A DNA stretch of 39,987 nucleotides, from positions 1 to 39,987 of the forward strand of contig CAYMWP010000024.1 of the NCBI GenBank assembly GCA_964393895.1. The letters are read 5' to 3'. The notes beneath the pieces are model-generated. The model ran no database searches. It was not told where the DNA came from and saw only the letters and a list, made by a program, of their open reading frames with translations. Positions 31,286 through 38,732 of the stretch are shown piece by piece (positions within the stretch are counted from its first letter, which is position 1; each line of letters starts with the position of its first letter). The translations under genes were made by a program, and so were the position numbers. Source of the stretch: B4-G1 sp964393895. Lineage in GTDB: Bacteria; Chloroflexota; Anaerolineae; B4-G1.

Positions 31286-31329
31286 TTGTAGTTCTTGTCC
31301 CAAACGTGATACGCTCCCCTCACGCCGAC

Positions 31330-31358
31330 TTTTGCTTGAGCAAAAGGTGAGGTATAAT
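31330..31358 (+). promoter_or_regulatory. Promoter with overlapping inverted repeat, adenylate cyclase gene
   Basis: TATAAT at 31353-31358 lies just upstream of the ATG at 31368, so the mRNA would be nearly leaderless. A TTTTGC-TTGA-GCAAAA inverted repeat (31330-31345) covers the -35 region (TTGCTT at 31332-31337, 15-bp spacer) and could be an operator. Confidence 0.55.
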
Positions 31359-31367
31359 TAGAGCATC

Positions 31368-33083
31368 ATGACCGAGCATTCTTCCGAGATAACATTTCCT
31401 GGTCAGGACGATATAGCTGCCCTGCGGGAGGGGCTGACCAACGTCGCCCGCATCGTTGACCGGTATCGTATGAGCGGCGCGCCGGCGGCGGTGGAACTTG
31501 CTCAACATCTCCCTCCGCTCCAGAACGTGCTGACACATCTGGTACAAGAGCTGGAAGCCCAAGCGTCCGAACAGGACGAACTGGCGGCCCTGTACGAAAT
31601 CAGCCACGTCATTGGCTCCTCGCTCGACCTGCCAGAGGTGCTGAACGAGGTGATGGATCAGATCATTCGCCTCACGGGGGCCGAGCGCTCCTTCCTGATG
31701 CTCATTGACCCAGGCACGGGCGAACTAGAGTTTCAGGCCGCCCGCAATATGGACCGCGAGACCATAGACTCTTCCTCGTTCAAGATCAGCCGGAGCATCG
31801 TAAACCAGGTGGCCGAGAGTGGAGAGCCCATCGTCACGACCAACGCGCAAATGGACCCGCGCTTCAAGGCACAGGAGAGCGTCATCGGCTACAACTTGCG
31901 CTCCATCCTGTGCGTGCCGCTCAAATACCGCGAGCGGGTCACCGGCGTGATCTATGCCGACAACCGTATCCTCACCAGCCTCTTTTCCGATCAAGACCGC
32001 GACCTGCTGGCTGCCTTTGCCAGTCAGGCAGCCGTGGCTATCGAGAACGCCCGCCTGTTCGAGAGTGTCTCTGCGGCCAAGGTGCTGATGGACAACATCT
32101 TTGCCTCCATTACCAGCGGCGTCATCACCACCGACTTTCAAAATCAGATCACGCTCTTCAACCGGGCCGCCGAAACTATCCTGCGGGTGCCGGCCACTGC
32201 CGCCGGCGGTTCGTGTTTGACCAAAGCCCTCCCGTCGGTGCTGGTAGGCGAACTGCAACCGCAGATCGAGAACGTCAAAACGCGCGGGGAGCCAATAGTG
32301 GGCCTGGAAAATGGGCTGTCGCTCCCCGACCGTGGCTGGGTCATCTTGCGCACCAGTCTCTCTCCCCTCAAGGACGCGGACGAGGCTACACAAGGGGTCG
32401 CTATCGTGGTAGACGATCTCACCGAACAGCGGCGGCTAGAAGCGAGCTACCAAATGTTCCGCCGTTACGTTTCGCCCGTCGTCATCGAGCAATTGCCCAC
32501 CAACCCCGATGAGCTCAGACTGGGCGGCCAGCGACAAGAGATCACCAGCCTGTTTGCAGACATTCGCGGCTTTACCGGCTTTAGCCGCCAGCATGGCCCA
32601 GAAGCACTGGTAGAAGTGCTCAACCAATATCTGGACGTCGGCGCTAAGGCCGTGCTGGCCGAAGAAGGAACGCTCGACAAGATCCTGGGAGACGAAATCG
32701 TCGCTCTCTTCAACGCGCCGCTCCGTCAGCCAGATCACGTCCTGCGCGCGGTACGGGCGGCGCTAAAGATACAGCAGAGCGTCACTCTGCTTCACGAGCA
32801 GCTGCTGCCAGCCTACCGGCTTTCTTATGGAGTGGGCATCAACGTCGGCGATGCAGTGGTGGGCAACATTGGCACCGTCCAGCAGATGAACTATACCGCC
32901 ATTGGCTCCAGTGTGAACCTGGCGAGCCGGCTGCAAGGAGCAGCGGCGCCGGGGCAGATCCTTCTCACAGAAGCGGCCTACCGGCGGGTGCAAAATGAAG
33001 TAGAGGCCCGGCTGCTTCCACCCGTAGAGTTGAAAGGCTTTAGCGAACCGGTCGCAGTATACGAGTTGCTAGGGCTAAAGTGA
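31368..33083 (+). CDS. GAF-PAS class III adenylate/guanylate cyclase
   Basis: 571 residues. After an N-terminal helix come a GAF domain (~75-225; LYEISHVIGSSLDL, SILCVPLKYRERVTGVIYADN), a PAS-like domain (~235-350; ITSGVITTDFQNQITLFN, VVDDLTEQRRLE) and a class III cyclase domain (~385-565). The metal ligands are D398 (FADIRGFTGFS) and D442 (LGDEIVALF), with K438 in the purine pocket, and SVNLASRL holds the transition-state Asn/Arg. It lacks membrane helices, so it is a soluble sensor. It overlaps the glycosyltransferase by 4 bp, suggesting cyclic-nucleotide or signal-coupled polysaccharide synthesis. Confidence 0.93.
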   Translation: MTEHSSEITFPGQDDIAALREGLTNVARIVDRYRMSGAPAAVELAQHLPPLQNVLTHLVQELEAQASEQDELAALYEISHVIGSSLDLPEVLNEVMDQIIRLTGAERSFLMLIDPGTGELEFQAARNMDRETIDSSSFKISRSIVNQVAESGEPIVTTNAQMDPRFKAQESVIGYNLRSILCVPLKYRERVTGVIYADNRILTSLFSDQDRDLLAAFASQAAVAIENARLFESVSAAKVLMDNIFASITSGVITTDFQNQITLFNRAAETILRVPATAAGGSCLTKALPSVLVGELQPQIENVKTRGEPIVGLENGLSLPDRGWVILRTSLSPLKDADEATQGVAIVVDDLTEQRRLEASYQMFRRYVSPVVIEQLPTNPDELRLGGQRQEITSLFADIRGFTGFSRQHGPEALVEVLNQYLDVGAKAVLAEEGTLDKILGDEIVALFNAPLRQPDHVLRAVRAALKIQQSVTLLHEQLLPAYRLSYGVGINVGDAVVGNIGTVQQMNYTAIGSSVNLASRLQGAAAPGQILLTEAAYRRVQNEVEARLLPPVELKGFSEPVAVYELLGLK

Positions 33084-34561
33084 CGTTTCTGGCGCTCGTC
33101 CACGCCCTGATCGCCCTCTGCCTGGCGATCTATGGGCTGAACTCTATTATCCTGTCATTCCTCTACCTGCGCCATCGCCGGGCAGTCATTCCCACCCCCC
33201 CCCTGGATCGCGCCACCCTGCCAACAGTGACCGTGCAGGTGCCGGTGTACAACGAGCTCCACGTGGTCGAACGAGTGATAGACAGTGTCGCCGCGCTCGA
33301 CTATCCCCGCGACCGGCTGCAGATCCAGATACTGGACGATTCGACCGACGAGACGACGCGGTTGGCCCGCGCGCGGGCGGCGCTCCACCGCGAGCGCGGG
33401 ATAGAGATCGCAGTACTGCGGCGGCCCGAACGGGGCGGGTTCAAGGCCGGGGCGCTGGCCTGGGGTCTGACCCAGGCGCGGGGCAAGTACGTCGCCATAT
33501 TCGACGCCGACTTTTGTCCTCCCCCCGACTTTTTGCTCCGAACGGTCCCTCACTTTTCGGCGCTCCCGCGCCTGGGGATGGTGCAGACGCGCTGGTCGTA
33601 CCTCAACGGAGATTACTCTCCCCTGACCCGCGCCCAGACGCTGGCCCTCGACGGTCACTTTGTCGTCGAGCAAAGCGGGCGGAACCGGGCCGGGTTGCTG
33701 ATGAGCTTTAATGGCGCGGGCGGCGTGTGGCGACGGTGCTGCATCGAGGAAGCGGGCGGCTGGACGGCCGACACGCTGTGCGAGGACCTGGACTTGAGCT
33801 ATCGCGCCCAATTGGCCGGGTGGGAATGTCTCTACCTGCCGCAGGTGACCGCGCCCGCCGAGGTGCCGCCCCAGATCGCGGCCTTCAAGCGGCAGCAATC
33901 CCGCTGGGCGCAGGGGTCGGTGCAGACGCTCCGCAAGCTGGTCGGGCCGATCCTGCGCAACCGGCGACTGGGTTGGGGGCAGAAAGGAATGGCGCTGGCG
34001 CACCTGAGCAGTTACCTGGCCCACGCGCTGATGGTGCTGCTCCTGTTGGCCTCGCTCCCCCTATTGCTGCTGCCCGATGCCGTACAACTCCCGTTGAGCG
34101 GCCTGGGACTGATGTGCCTGGGCCCGCCGCTGGTCTATGCCATCTCTCAGAAGGAACTGTATCCCGACTGGAAGCGGCGGCTGCAAGCGTTCCCGCTGCT
34201 CATGCTGGTCGGGATCGGCATTGCCTGGGCCAACACACTGGCGGTCTGGCGCGGGCTGACCCGCTGGGGAGGAACGTTCGCCCGTACGCCCAAGTTCCGG
34301 CTGGAGGAACAGGACGACCGCTGGGCCGACAGCGGTTACCGGCTCCAGGCCGACGGCAGCACCGTCGGCGAGGTCGCGCTGGCGCTCTACGCACTGGCTA
34401 CGGCGTTCGTGGCCTACGTCACGGGCAACCGGGGGATGATGCCTTTTCTGCTGCTGTACGCGGCCGCGTTCGGGACGGTGGCGGGGATGGGGCTGGCGCA
34501 GACGGTCGCGCCTCGCCGGAAAAGAACCCGGGTTCTCTACAAGAAACCTGGGTTCTGGTAG
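33080..34561 (+). CDS. Family 2 glycosyltransferase, cellulose-synthase-like
   Basis: 493 residues. An N-terminal membrane helix (LALVHALIALCLAIYGL) precedes the GT2 domain with VPVYNE, ILDDSTDET, the DxD-like IFDADFCPP, CEDLDLSYRAQLAGW and the QxxRW-type QQSRWAQGS. Several transmembrane helices follow (~310-465), typical of processive synthases that make and export a polysaccharide; the sugar is unknown. The GTG start overlaps the cyclase TGA. The last six codons (KKPGFW) come from a palindromic micro-repeat like the one in the ABC gene at 4884, so the native C-terminus was likely near the RKRTR region. Confidence 0.9.
   Translation: MTFLALVHALIALCLAIYGLNSIILSFLYLRHRRAVIPTPPLDRATLPTVTVQVPVYNELHVVERVIDSVAALDYPRDRLQIQILDDSTDETTRLARARAALHRERGIEIAVLRRPERGGFKAGALAWGLTQARGKYVAIFDADFCPPPDFLLRTVPHFSALPRLGMVQTRWSYLNGDYSPLTRAQTLALDGHFVVEQSGRNRAGLLMSFNGAGGVWRRCCIEEAGGWTADTLCEDLDLSYRAQLAGWECLYLPQVTAPAEVPPQIAAFKRQQSRWAQGSVQTLRKLVGPILRNRRLGWGQKGMALAHLSSYLAHALMVLLLLASLPLLLLPDAVQLPLSGLGLMCLGPPLVYAISQKELYPDWKRRLQAFPLLMLVGIGIAWANTLAVWRGLTRWGGTFARTPKFRLEEQDDRWADSGYRLQADGSTVGEVALALYALATAFVAYVTGNRGMMPFLLLYAAAFGTVAGMGLAQTVAPRRKRTRVLYKKPGFW
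34523..34556. repeat. Palindromic micro-repeat at the 3' end of the glycosyltransferase gene
   Basis: AGAACCCGGGTTCT followed by AGAAACCTGGGTTCT shares the AGAAACC/GGTTTCT family with 4884-4917. It encodes the C-terminal YKKPGFW before TAG. Confidence 0.7.
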
Positions 34562-35025
34562 TGCGTAGTAATGTGCTCGCAATGACGCCAGCGGGGTCAT
34601 TCTGAGAGTGAGCCTGCCGCTCCCCAGGTAGTATGGCAATGTTAGATCCCAAACGACACTACAACGAATTGGGAAAGGAGCGAGTTTTCTGTCGCCGCGC
34701 GAGGCCAATCCTGGCTATAAATGCGGTTGAACGACGTGCCTCAACTCGTTTTTTCTAAATTTGCTGTTCGATCTCCTCTTTGCGCTCTTGGCGTGCTTTG
34801 CGGCAAGATGTGGGTAATCAAAGTTCGAACAGTCACTGCGACGCGGTACAAAAGTCAGGGTAAATCGCGGACGGATGACACTAACACCTGCACTCCGCTT
34901 CCGTTATACTTGTGACGTAACTGCTCAGATGCCCGGCACTTGTGTGTACCGATTTCGATGAAAGTGGCACAAGGTTGAGAGTTACCTTGTGACAACGGAG
35001 CGATTCTGTGATTTGTTGATTGCAA
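34562..35025. other. Gene-free stretch with an inverted repeat before the receiver gene
   Basis: 464 bp without a credible gene; short open frames here lack ribosome binding sites and codon bias. Near the right end CACAAGGT (34968-34975) and ACCTTGTG (34984-34991) form a perfect 8-bp dyad with an 8-nt spacer, a possible operator or attenuator for the gene at 35026. TATACT at 34905-34910 might be a -10 box, but no good -35 is visible. Confidence 0.5.
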
Positions 35026-35409
35026 ATGATACCCACACGACTGCTCATTATTGACGACCACGACGCCGTGCGCGAAGCACTCGAGTCCCGGCTGCGTGCC
35101 ACAGAGGAAGTAGAGATCGTGGGTTGCACCGGCTGTTGGAGAACGGGCCTGCGAGACGCCGTGCGCCTAAAGCCCGACGTCGTGCTGATGGAAATCAAAC
35201 GGTCCGATTTGCAGGGGCTGGATGCACTCCGTTCTTTGACCACAGAATGTCCCCATACCAGCGTCGTTGTCCTCACCTCTTATCTAGACGCCGATGAGCA
35301 GGCCGAGGCCCTGCACGCGGGCGCCACGCGCTATCTGCTCAAAGAGATTGACACCCCTCAACTGGTGCGCGAGCTTCGATCCACCGCGCGCCCACAGGCA
35401 GTGATTTGA
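35026..35409 (+). CDS. Receiver-domain protein with Glu at the phospho-acceptor site
   Basis: 127 residues forming one response-regulator receiver domain of the NarL type: IIDDHDAV holds the acidic pair D10/D11, VVLTS the Thr, and YLLKE the conserved Lys. The phospho-acceptor Asp in the PDVVLMD motif is Glu56 (PDVVLMEIK). A Glu there often mimics the phosphorylated state or marks a pseudo-receiver. There is no LuxR-type HTH, which most NarL relatives have; the frame stops right after the receiver, so it is either a stand-alone adaptor or a truncated regulator. ATG 35026 is chosen over the TTG at 35020. Confidence 0.87.
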   Translation: MIPTRLLIIDDHDAVREALESRLRATEEVEIVGCTGCWRTGLRDAVRLKPDVVLMEIKRSDLQGLDALRSLTTECPHTSVVVLTSYLDADEQAEALHAGATRYLLKEIDTPQLVRELRSTARPQAVI

Positions 35410-35415
35410 CCCCTA

Positions 35416-36162
35416 TCAGTTCCGCCCTGCGCTGAAGGAATAGGCGATCACCCCCTCAGGGCAACTATCAACACAATTCCCGCACAAGATACATTCGCTG
35501 TTCTCCATATTGCCTGCCCGCACCATGCCATTGACGTCCAGGCTCATCGGGCAATTCCTCGTGCAGCGCTGGCAATCAATGCACTTTTCCGCTTCTGCTC
35601 TCAAGCGCAGCGCGGGCCAGTTGAAGAGATTCCTGATCTTTCTGCCGATGATCATGAACGGGGCCATCCAGCAGATGTAGTGGCAGCCAGCTCTTTTTCC
35701 AGCGGCCAGTGAAAGGATCAAAAAGATGCCGACGACGGCATAGTAGACGACGTAACCGGCCGGCCGATCCACCGATATTCCACTGTCCATCAGGTGGAAA
35801 AAGTTCACTTCCCGATACCCCCCGGCCGATATGGTCGCCATAGCGATGATGCCGATCCAGGGAATCCAGATGGCCCATTTTATCCAATCCAGTTTCCCGC
35901 CCCGGGCCGGTTTGTTGTTGATGGCGAAACAGGCTTCCTGGAGGCCGCCCCCCGGACAGGCCCAGCCGCACCACAGCCTTCCCAGGAACAATGCCGAAAG
36001 GAACATCAGGGCGAAGAGGATAAAGCTGCCATTGACGATGCCCTGCGAGGCTCCATCAACGATGACGTACGGGGAAAAATAGTTCAGTGTCACGGGGAAC
36101 AGTAGAAATGAGATGATGATTAAAGTTTGCCGGGTTCTCTGTCTCGTTTTACGTTTAGGCAT
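35416..36162 (-). CDS. NapH-like membrane ferredoxin (4Fe-4S)
   Basis: 248 residues with four membrane helices in the NapH/NosR-C-terminal arrangement. Helix 1 is LIIISFLLFPVTLNYF; GRLWCGWACPGGG follows helix 2 and is the membrane CxxxCP motif, and GCHYICWMAPF follows a later helix. The C-terminus has two [4Fe-4S] motifs, CIDCQRCTRNCP and CILCGNCVDSCP. It should pass electrons between the quinone pool and an oxidoreductase; its partner is not in the window. The ATG follows AGGGAGGCCACAAAC. It converges with the receiver gene, stops 6 bp apart. Confidence 0.93.
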   Translation of the reverse strand: MPKRKTRQRTRQTLIIISFLLFPVTLNYFSPYVIVDGASQGIVNGSFILFALMFLSALFLGRLWCGWACPGGGLQEACFAINNKPARGGKLDWIKWAIWIPWIGIIAMATISAGGYREVNFFHLMDSGISVDRPAGYVVYYAVVGIFLILSLAAGKRAGCHYICWMAPFMIIGRKIRNLFNWPALRLRAEAEKCIDCQRCTRNCPMSLDVNGMVRAGNMENSECILCGNCVDSCPEGVIAYSFSAGRN

Positions 36163-36208
36163 GTTTGTGGCCTCCCTTCATCTGTTAATACGTCCCTCCT
36201 TAGGGTTC

Positions 36209-36362
36209 GCAAAAGGTTACTACTCAGGTCAAGACCTCCGAGGTCTGCGACAGGCATTCTGCCCACTGCGACCGTCGAAAAAGGCCGGGATTTCACGCCT
36301 GAACGGGTTTTGCAAGACCTCGGAGGTCTGAGCGCGTGCCAGGCTGAGTAGTTACCGCAAAA
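36209..36362. mobile_element. MITE-like element with 13-bp TIRs and 6-bp target duplication
   Basis: The terminal repeats GGTTACTACTCAG (36215-36227) and CTGAGTAGTTACC (36344-36356) match in 12 of 13 positions. GCAAAA directly flanks both ends (36209-36214 and 36357-36362) as a target site duplication. Inside, near each end, lie palindromes AGACCTCCGAGGTCT and AGACCTCGGAGGTCT. It has no coding capacity. It is most likely a non-autonomous transposon derivative mobilised by a transposase elsewhere. Confidence 0.85.
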
Positions 36363-36392
36363 GTATAATCTCCCGCACTGTGACGGAGCAGC

Positions 36393-36488
36393 GCCCGATA
36401 AATCGGGCTGGAAATTGCTGCTACGCTGCATTTTTGAGCCCCGTTCACGGGGCGCAGTTCCGTAGCGCGGCGACTTTATCGCCACGCT
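36393..36488. repeat. Cluster of three GC-rich hairpins
   Basis: GCCCGAT/ATCGGGC (36393-36408), GCCCCGT/ACGGGGC (36438-36453) and an AGCG-C-GGCGA/TCGCC-A-CGCT stem (36464-36488) lie in under 100 bp. With the MITE they fill 36163-36551. They look like REP-type palindromes, or may end the minus-strand gene at 36552; no gene was found here. Confidence 0.55.
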
Positions 36489-36551
36489 GCCGAGGGGGAA
36501 GTCGTTTCTTAACAAGCACCTAGTGCCGGGTTGCACGCCTGATCTGCTACT

Positions 36552-37928
36552 TTAGGGCAGAGCTTTTACAATGTTCGCCAGCAGGATGGTGTCAGGCCCG
36601 TCCACAAAGGTCACGTAGCGCGCCACGCGATAGATGTATACCGTTTCTGAGCTGGTCTCCCACCACTGGCCTTCCAGACCTGCTGGAGGAGCCATAGGTT
36701 GGGCGAGCAGGTAGCGGTGGGGAACCGTCGCGCCGAGGGCGCGCTCGAATTCCTCTGCCTCGGCGGTGCTATCCCAGATCGTGCGCCACACGCGCACCCG
36801 GCTCCCATCCTCGCGCTCCCAAGCGACAAAGGTATCCCCGCCCCAGCCGTCGGCCGCTTGCCAGGCCGTCTCCTCCGATAGTATAATGTCGAGGTACAGA
36901 CGAATGACCAGCTCGCCCAACGTATCCTGTAAGCGCAATTCCCATTCCTCGCCGAGCACTCGGCCGAGATGCGGCACGATGACGCGGGCGGGGTCATCTG
37001 GCCCTTCTATGTAACGCTCTGGATGGAGCACTTGCTCCGTCGAGCGAGGCGGCGCGGTGTAGGCGCGGTTGATAGCCTGCCACCCTCCGGCCTGGAAAAG
37101 CGCGCTGGCGAACCAGCGCCCTTCCTGATAAGGGAAGCGCTCCAACTGTTCCCAGGCTGCGTTGCCGTCCAACTCCTCCCCGTAATCGGGCTGCTCGGCC
37201 CACAAGATCAATTCCGTCAGATGCTCCCAATCGGCCACGGCCGGCTCTCCGTAGCGATAGAACGCCGTCAGGAGCAGCGCGTCTCCTTCGATCAAAGCCT
37301 CGACCGCCAGTTTGGCGTCGCTGGTCGCAGCGCGCGCGTCCATCGCGCCCAGGTCGAAATGCTGATCTTGCAAGGCGTGAGCGTGAGCGTGGGCCAGCAC
37401 TGCCTGATCGTCGTCGCTATCCGCCGGCCGGCCGGCGGCGATGTAGAGTTGCTCCTGTTCGGGTACATAGATACCCGCCGTATCGTGGGCGCGCACGAAA
37501 ACGGGGACGTCGGGCAGCAGTCCCAGGGTGACGTAGGGCAGCAGCCGGGTCTCTGGGTCGCGCTCGGCGTGGAGTTGACGCAGCAACACGGTCATTTCGC
37601 GCTCGTCGAGAAAGCTAAGCGGCGACTCGGCGCGGGGAGACAGGCCGCGCAACGTCTCCAGCTGATGGGCGATCTGGTCGAAGAGGCGGGCGGCCTGTAT
37701 CTGAGACCAGATGTCTTCTTCGAGCATAGTGGAGGGCGTGGGCGATGGAGATGGGAGCGGCGCCGGAGGCGAGGGTGTCAGGAGCGGAGGTGTAGCAGGC
37801 GAGGGGCCGTCCAGGTTTTGAAGAGAGGTGACCATAAAGCCCGTGAGCATGGCAAAGACGGCGATGACGGCCACGATCATCGAGAGGATGGTGAGACGCT
37901 GTCCGGACGTAAAGCCGGATCCGTTCAC
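36552..37928 (-). CDS. Membrane-anchored metallopeptidase-like protein with disrupted HExxH
   Basis: 458 residues: a short cytoplasmic tail, one membrane helix (~12-32, LTILSMIVAVIAVFAMLTGF), a Pro-rich linker (~40-70) and a large extracytoplasmic domain. The latter has a gluzincin-like core where HExxH is expected, but reads AHAHAHALQDQHFDLGAM: the Glu after the first His is Ala181, so hydrolysis should be abolished. The likely third ligand region (EALIEGDALLL) is kept, so zinc may still bind. The GTG start at 37928 overlaps the rph stop (GTGA); a long extension upstream is rejected because it lies inside rph. Confidence 0.83.
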   Translation of the reverse strand: MNGSGFTSGQRLTILSMIVAVIAVFAMLTGFMVTSLQNLDGPSPATPPLLTPSPPAPLPSPSPTPSTMLEEDIWSQIQAARLFDQIAHQLETLRGLSPRAESPLSFLDEREMTVLLRQLHAERDPETRLLPYVTLGLLPDVPVFVRAHDTAGIYVPEQEQLYIAAGRPADSDDDQAVLAHAHAHALQDQHFDLGAMDARAATSDAKLAVEALIEGDALLLTAFYRYGEPAVADWEHLTELILWAEQPDYGEELDGNAAWEQLERFPYQEGRWFASALFQAGGWQAINRAYTAPPRSTEQVLHPERYIEGPDDPARVIVPHLGRVLGEEWELRLQDTLGELVIRLYLDIILSEETAWQAADGWGGDTFVAWEREDGSRVRVWRTIWDSTAEAEEFERALGATVPHRYLLAQPMAPPAGLEGQWWETSSETVYIYRVARYVTFVDGPDTILLANIVKALP

Positions 37929-38647
37929 GCCAGCGCCTCGCGTTGTTGCCGGATGAGGTCGGCGATGGAAGATGCTGCCGCGTCCAACATGCGATCCAGC
38001 GTCTCTCGTGAGAAGGGCGCGCCCTCGGCTGTGCCTTGTACTTCGACCAGGCGATCGTCGTCCGTCATCACCACGTTGAGATCCACCTCGGCGGCGCGAT
38101 CCTCGGCGTAGCACAGGTCAGTGCGCACCTCGCCATCCACCACGCCGACGCTGATGGCGGCGACCGGTGGCTTTAGCGTTTCCGGCGGAACTGCACCCCG
38201 TTCGGCCAACCGGCGTAGCGCCAGGGCCACGGCGACATAGCCGCCGGTGATGGCGGCGGCGCGGGTTCCCCCGTCCGCCTGCAACACGTCACAGTCCACG
38301 ATCAGTGTGCGCTCGCCCAGCAGATTGAGATCCACTCCGGCGCGCAGGGAGCGCCCGATTAGACGGCGGATTTCCTGCGTCCGCCCGCGCAATCCGTCGG
38401 TCTCGCGGCGCGTGCGGGTGTGGGTGGAGCGGGGCAGCAGCGCGTACTCGGCCGTCAGCCAGCCGCGTCCGTGTTCGTCCATCCAGGCCGGCGTCTGCTC
38501 CTCAATGCTGACGTTGCACAGCACGCGGGTCTGGCCCATCTCGATCAGCACCGAGCCCTCAGGATACTCGACATAGTCCAGGGTGAACCGTACCGGGCGA
38601 AGCTCGTCGGGTCGGCGCCCGTCGGGGCGTTGGGGATCATCAATCAT
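37925..38647 (-). CDS. rph: Ribonuclease PH
   Basis: 240 residues of the phosphorolytic 3'-5' exoribonuclease that trims tRNA 3' ends. Hallmarks: RPDGRRPDELRPVRFTLDY, GSVLIEMGQTRVLCNVS, WLTAEYALLPRSTHTRTRRE, ERTLIVDCDVLQADGGTRAAAITGG and VDLNVVMTDDDRLVEVQGTAEGAPFSRETLD. The ATG at 38647 gives the normal family length (~238-245); a GTG at 38668 is possible but lies in a hairpin (CGAGC-ACAA-GCTCG). The gene is coupled to the peptidase-like gene by overlapping stop and start codons. Confidence 0.95.
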   Translation of the reverse strand: MIDDPQRPDGRRPDELRPVRFTLDYVEYPEGSVLIEMGQTRVLCNVSIEEQTPAWMDEHGRGWLTAEYALLPRSTHTRTRRETDGLRGRTQEIRRLIGRSLRAGVDLNLLGERTLIVDCDVLQADGGTRAAAITGGYVAVALALRRLAERGAVPPETLKPPVAAISVGVVDGEVRTDLCYAEDRAAEVDLNVVMTDDDRLVEVQGTAEGAPFSRETLDRMLDAAASSIADLIRQQREALA

Positions 38648-38679
38648 ATCTTTTGTTTGGGCGAGCACAAGCTCGGTAG

Positions 38680-38694
38680 AGACCTCCGAGGTCT
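38680..38694. repeat. AGACCTCCGAGGTCT palindrome, third copy
   Basis: Identical to the 15-mer at 36232-36246 within the MITE, but here between rph and the surface-protein gene. GTAGAGACC and GGTCTCTAC flank it as an outer stem. Confidence 0.75.
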
Positions 38695-38732
38695 AGGGTC
38701 TCTACTGAAATGAAACACACCCATATCTTTTG

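Noticed and set aside
34721..34915. Small ORF of 64 codons in the gap before the receiver gene
   Set aside because: No ribosome binding site, no family resemblance and base use unlike neighbouring genes.
37929..38114. Long N-terminal extension of the peptidase-like gene to 38114
   Set aside because: It lies completely within rph in another frame and reads as Arg-rich low-complexity sequence; the GTG at 37928 overlaps the rph stop as a coupled start.
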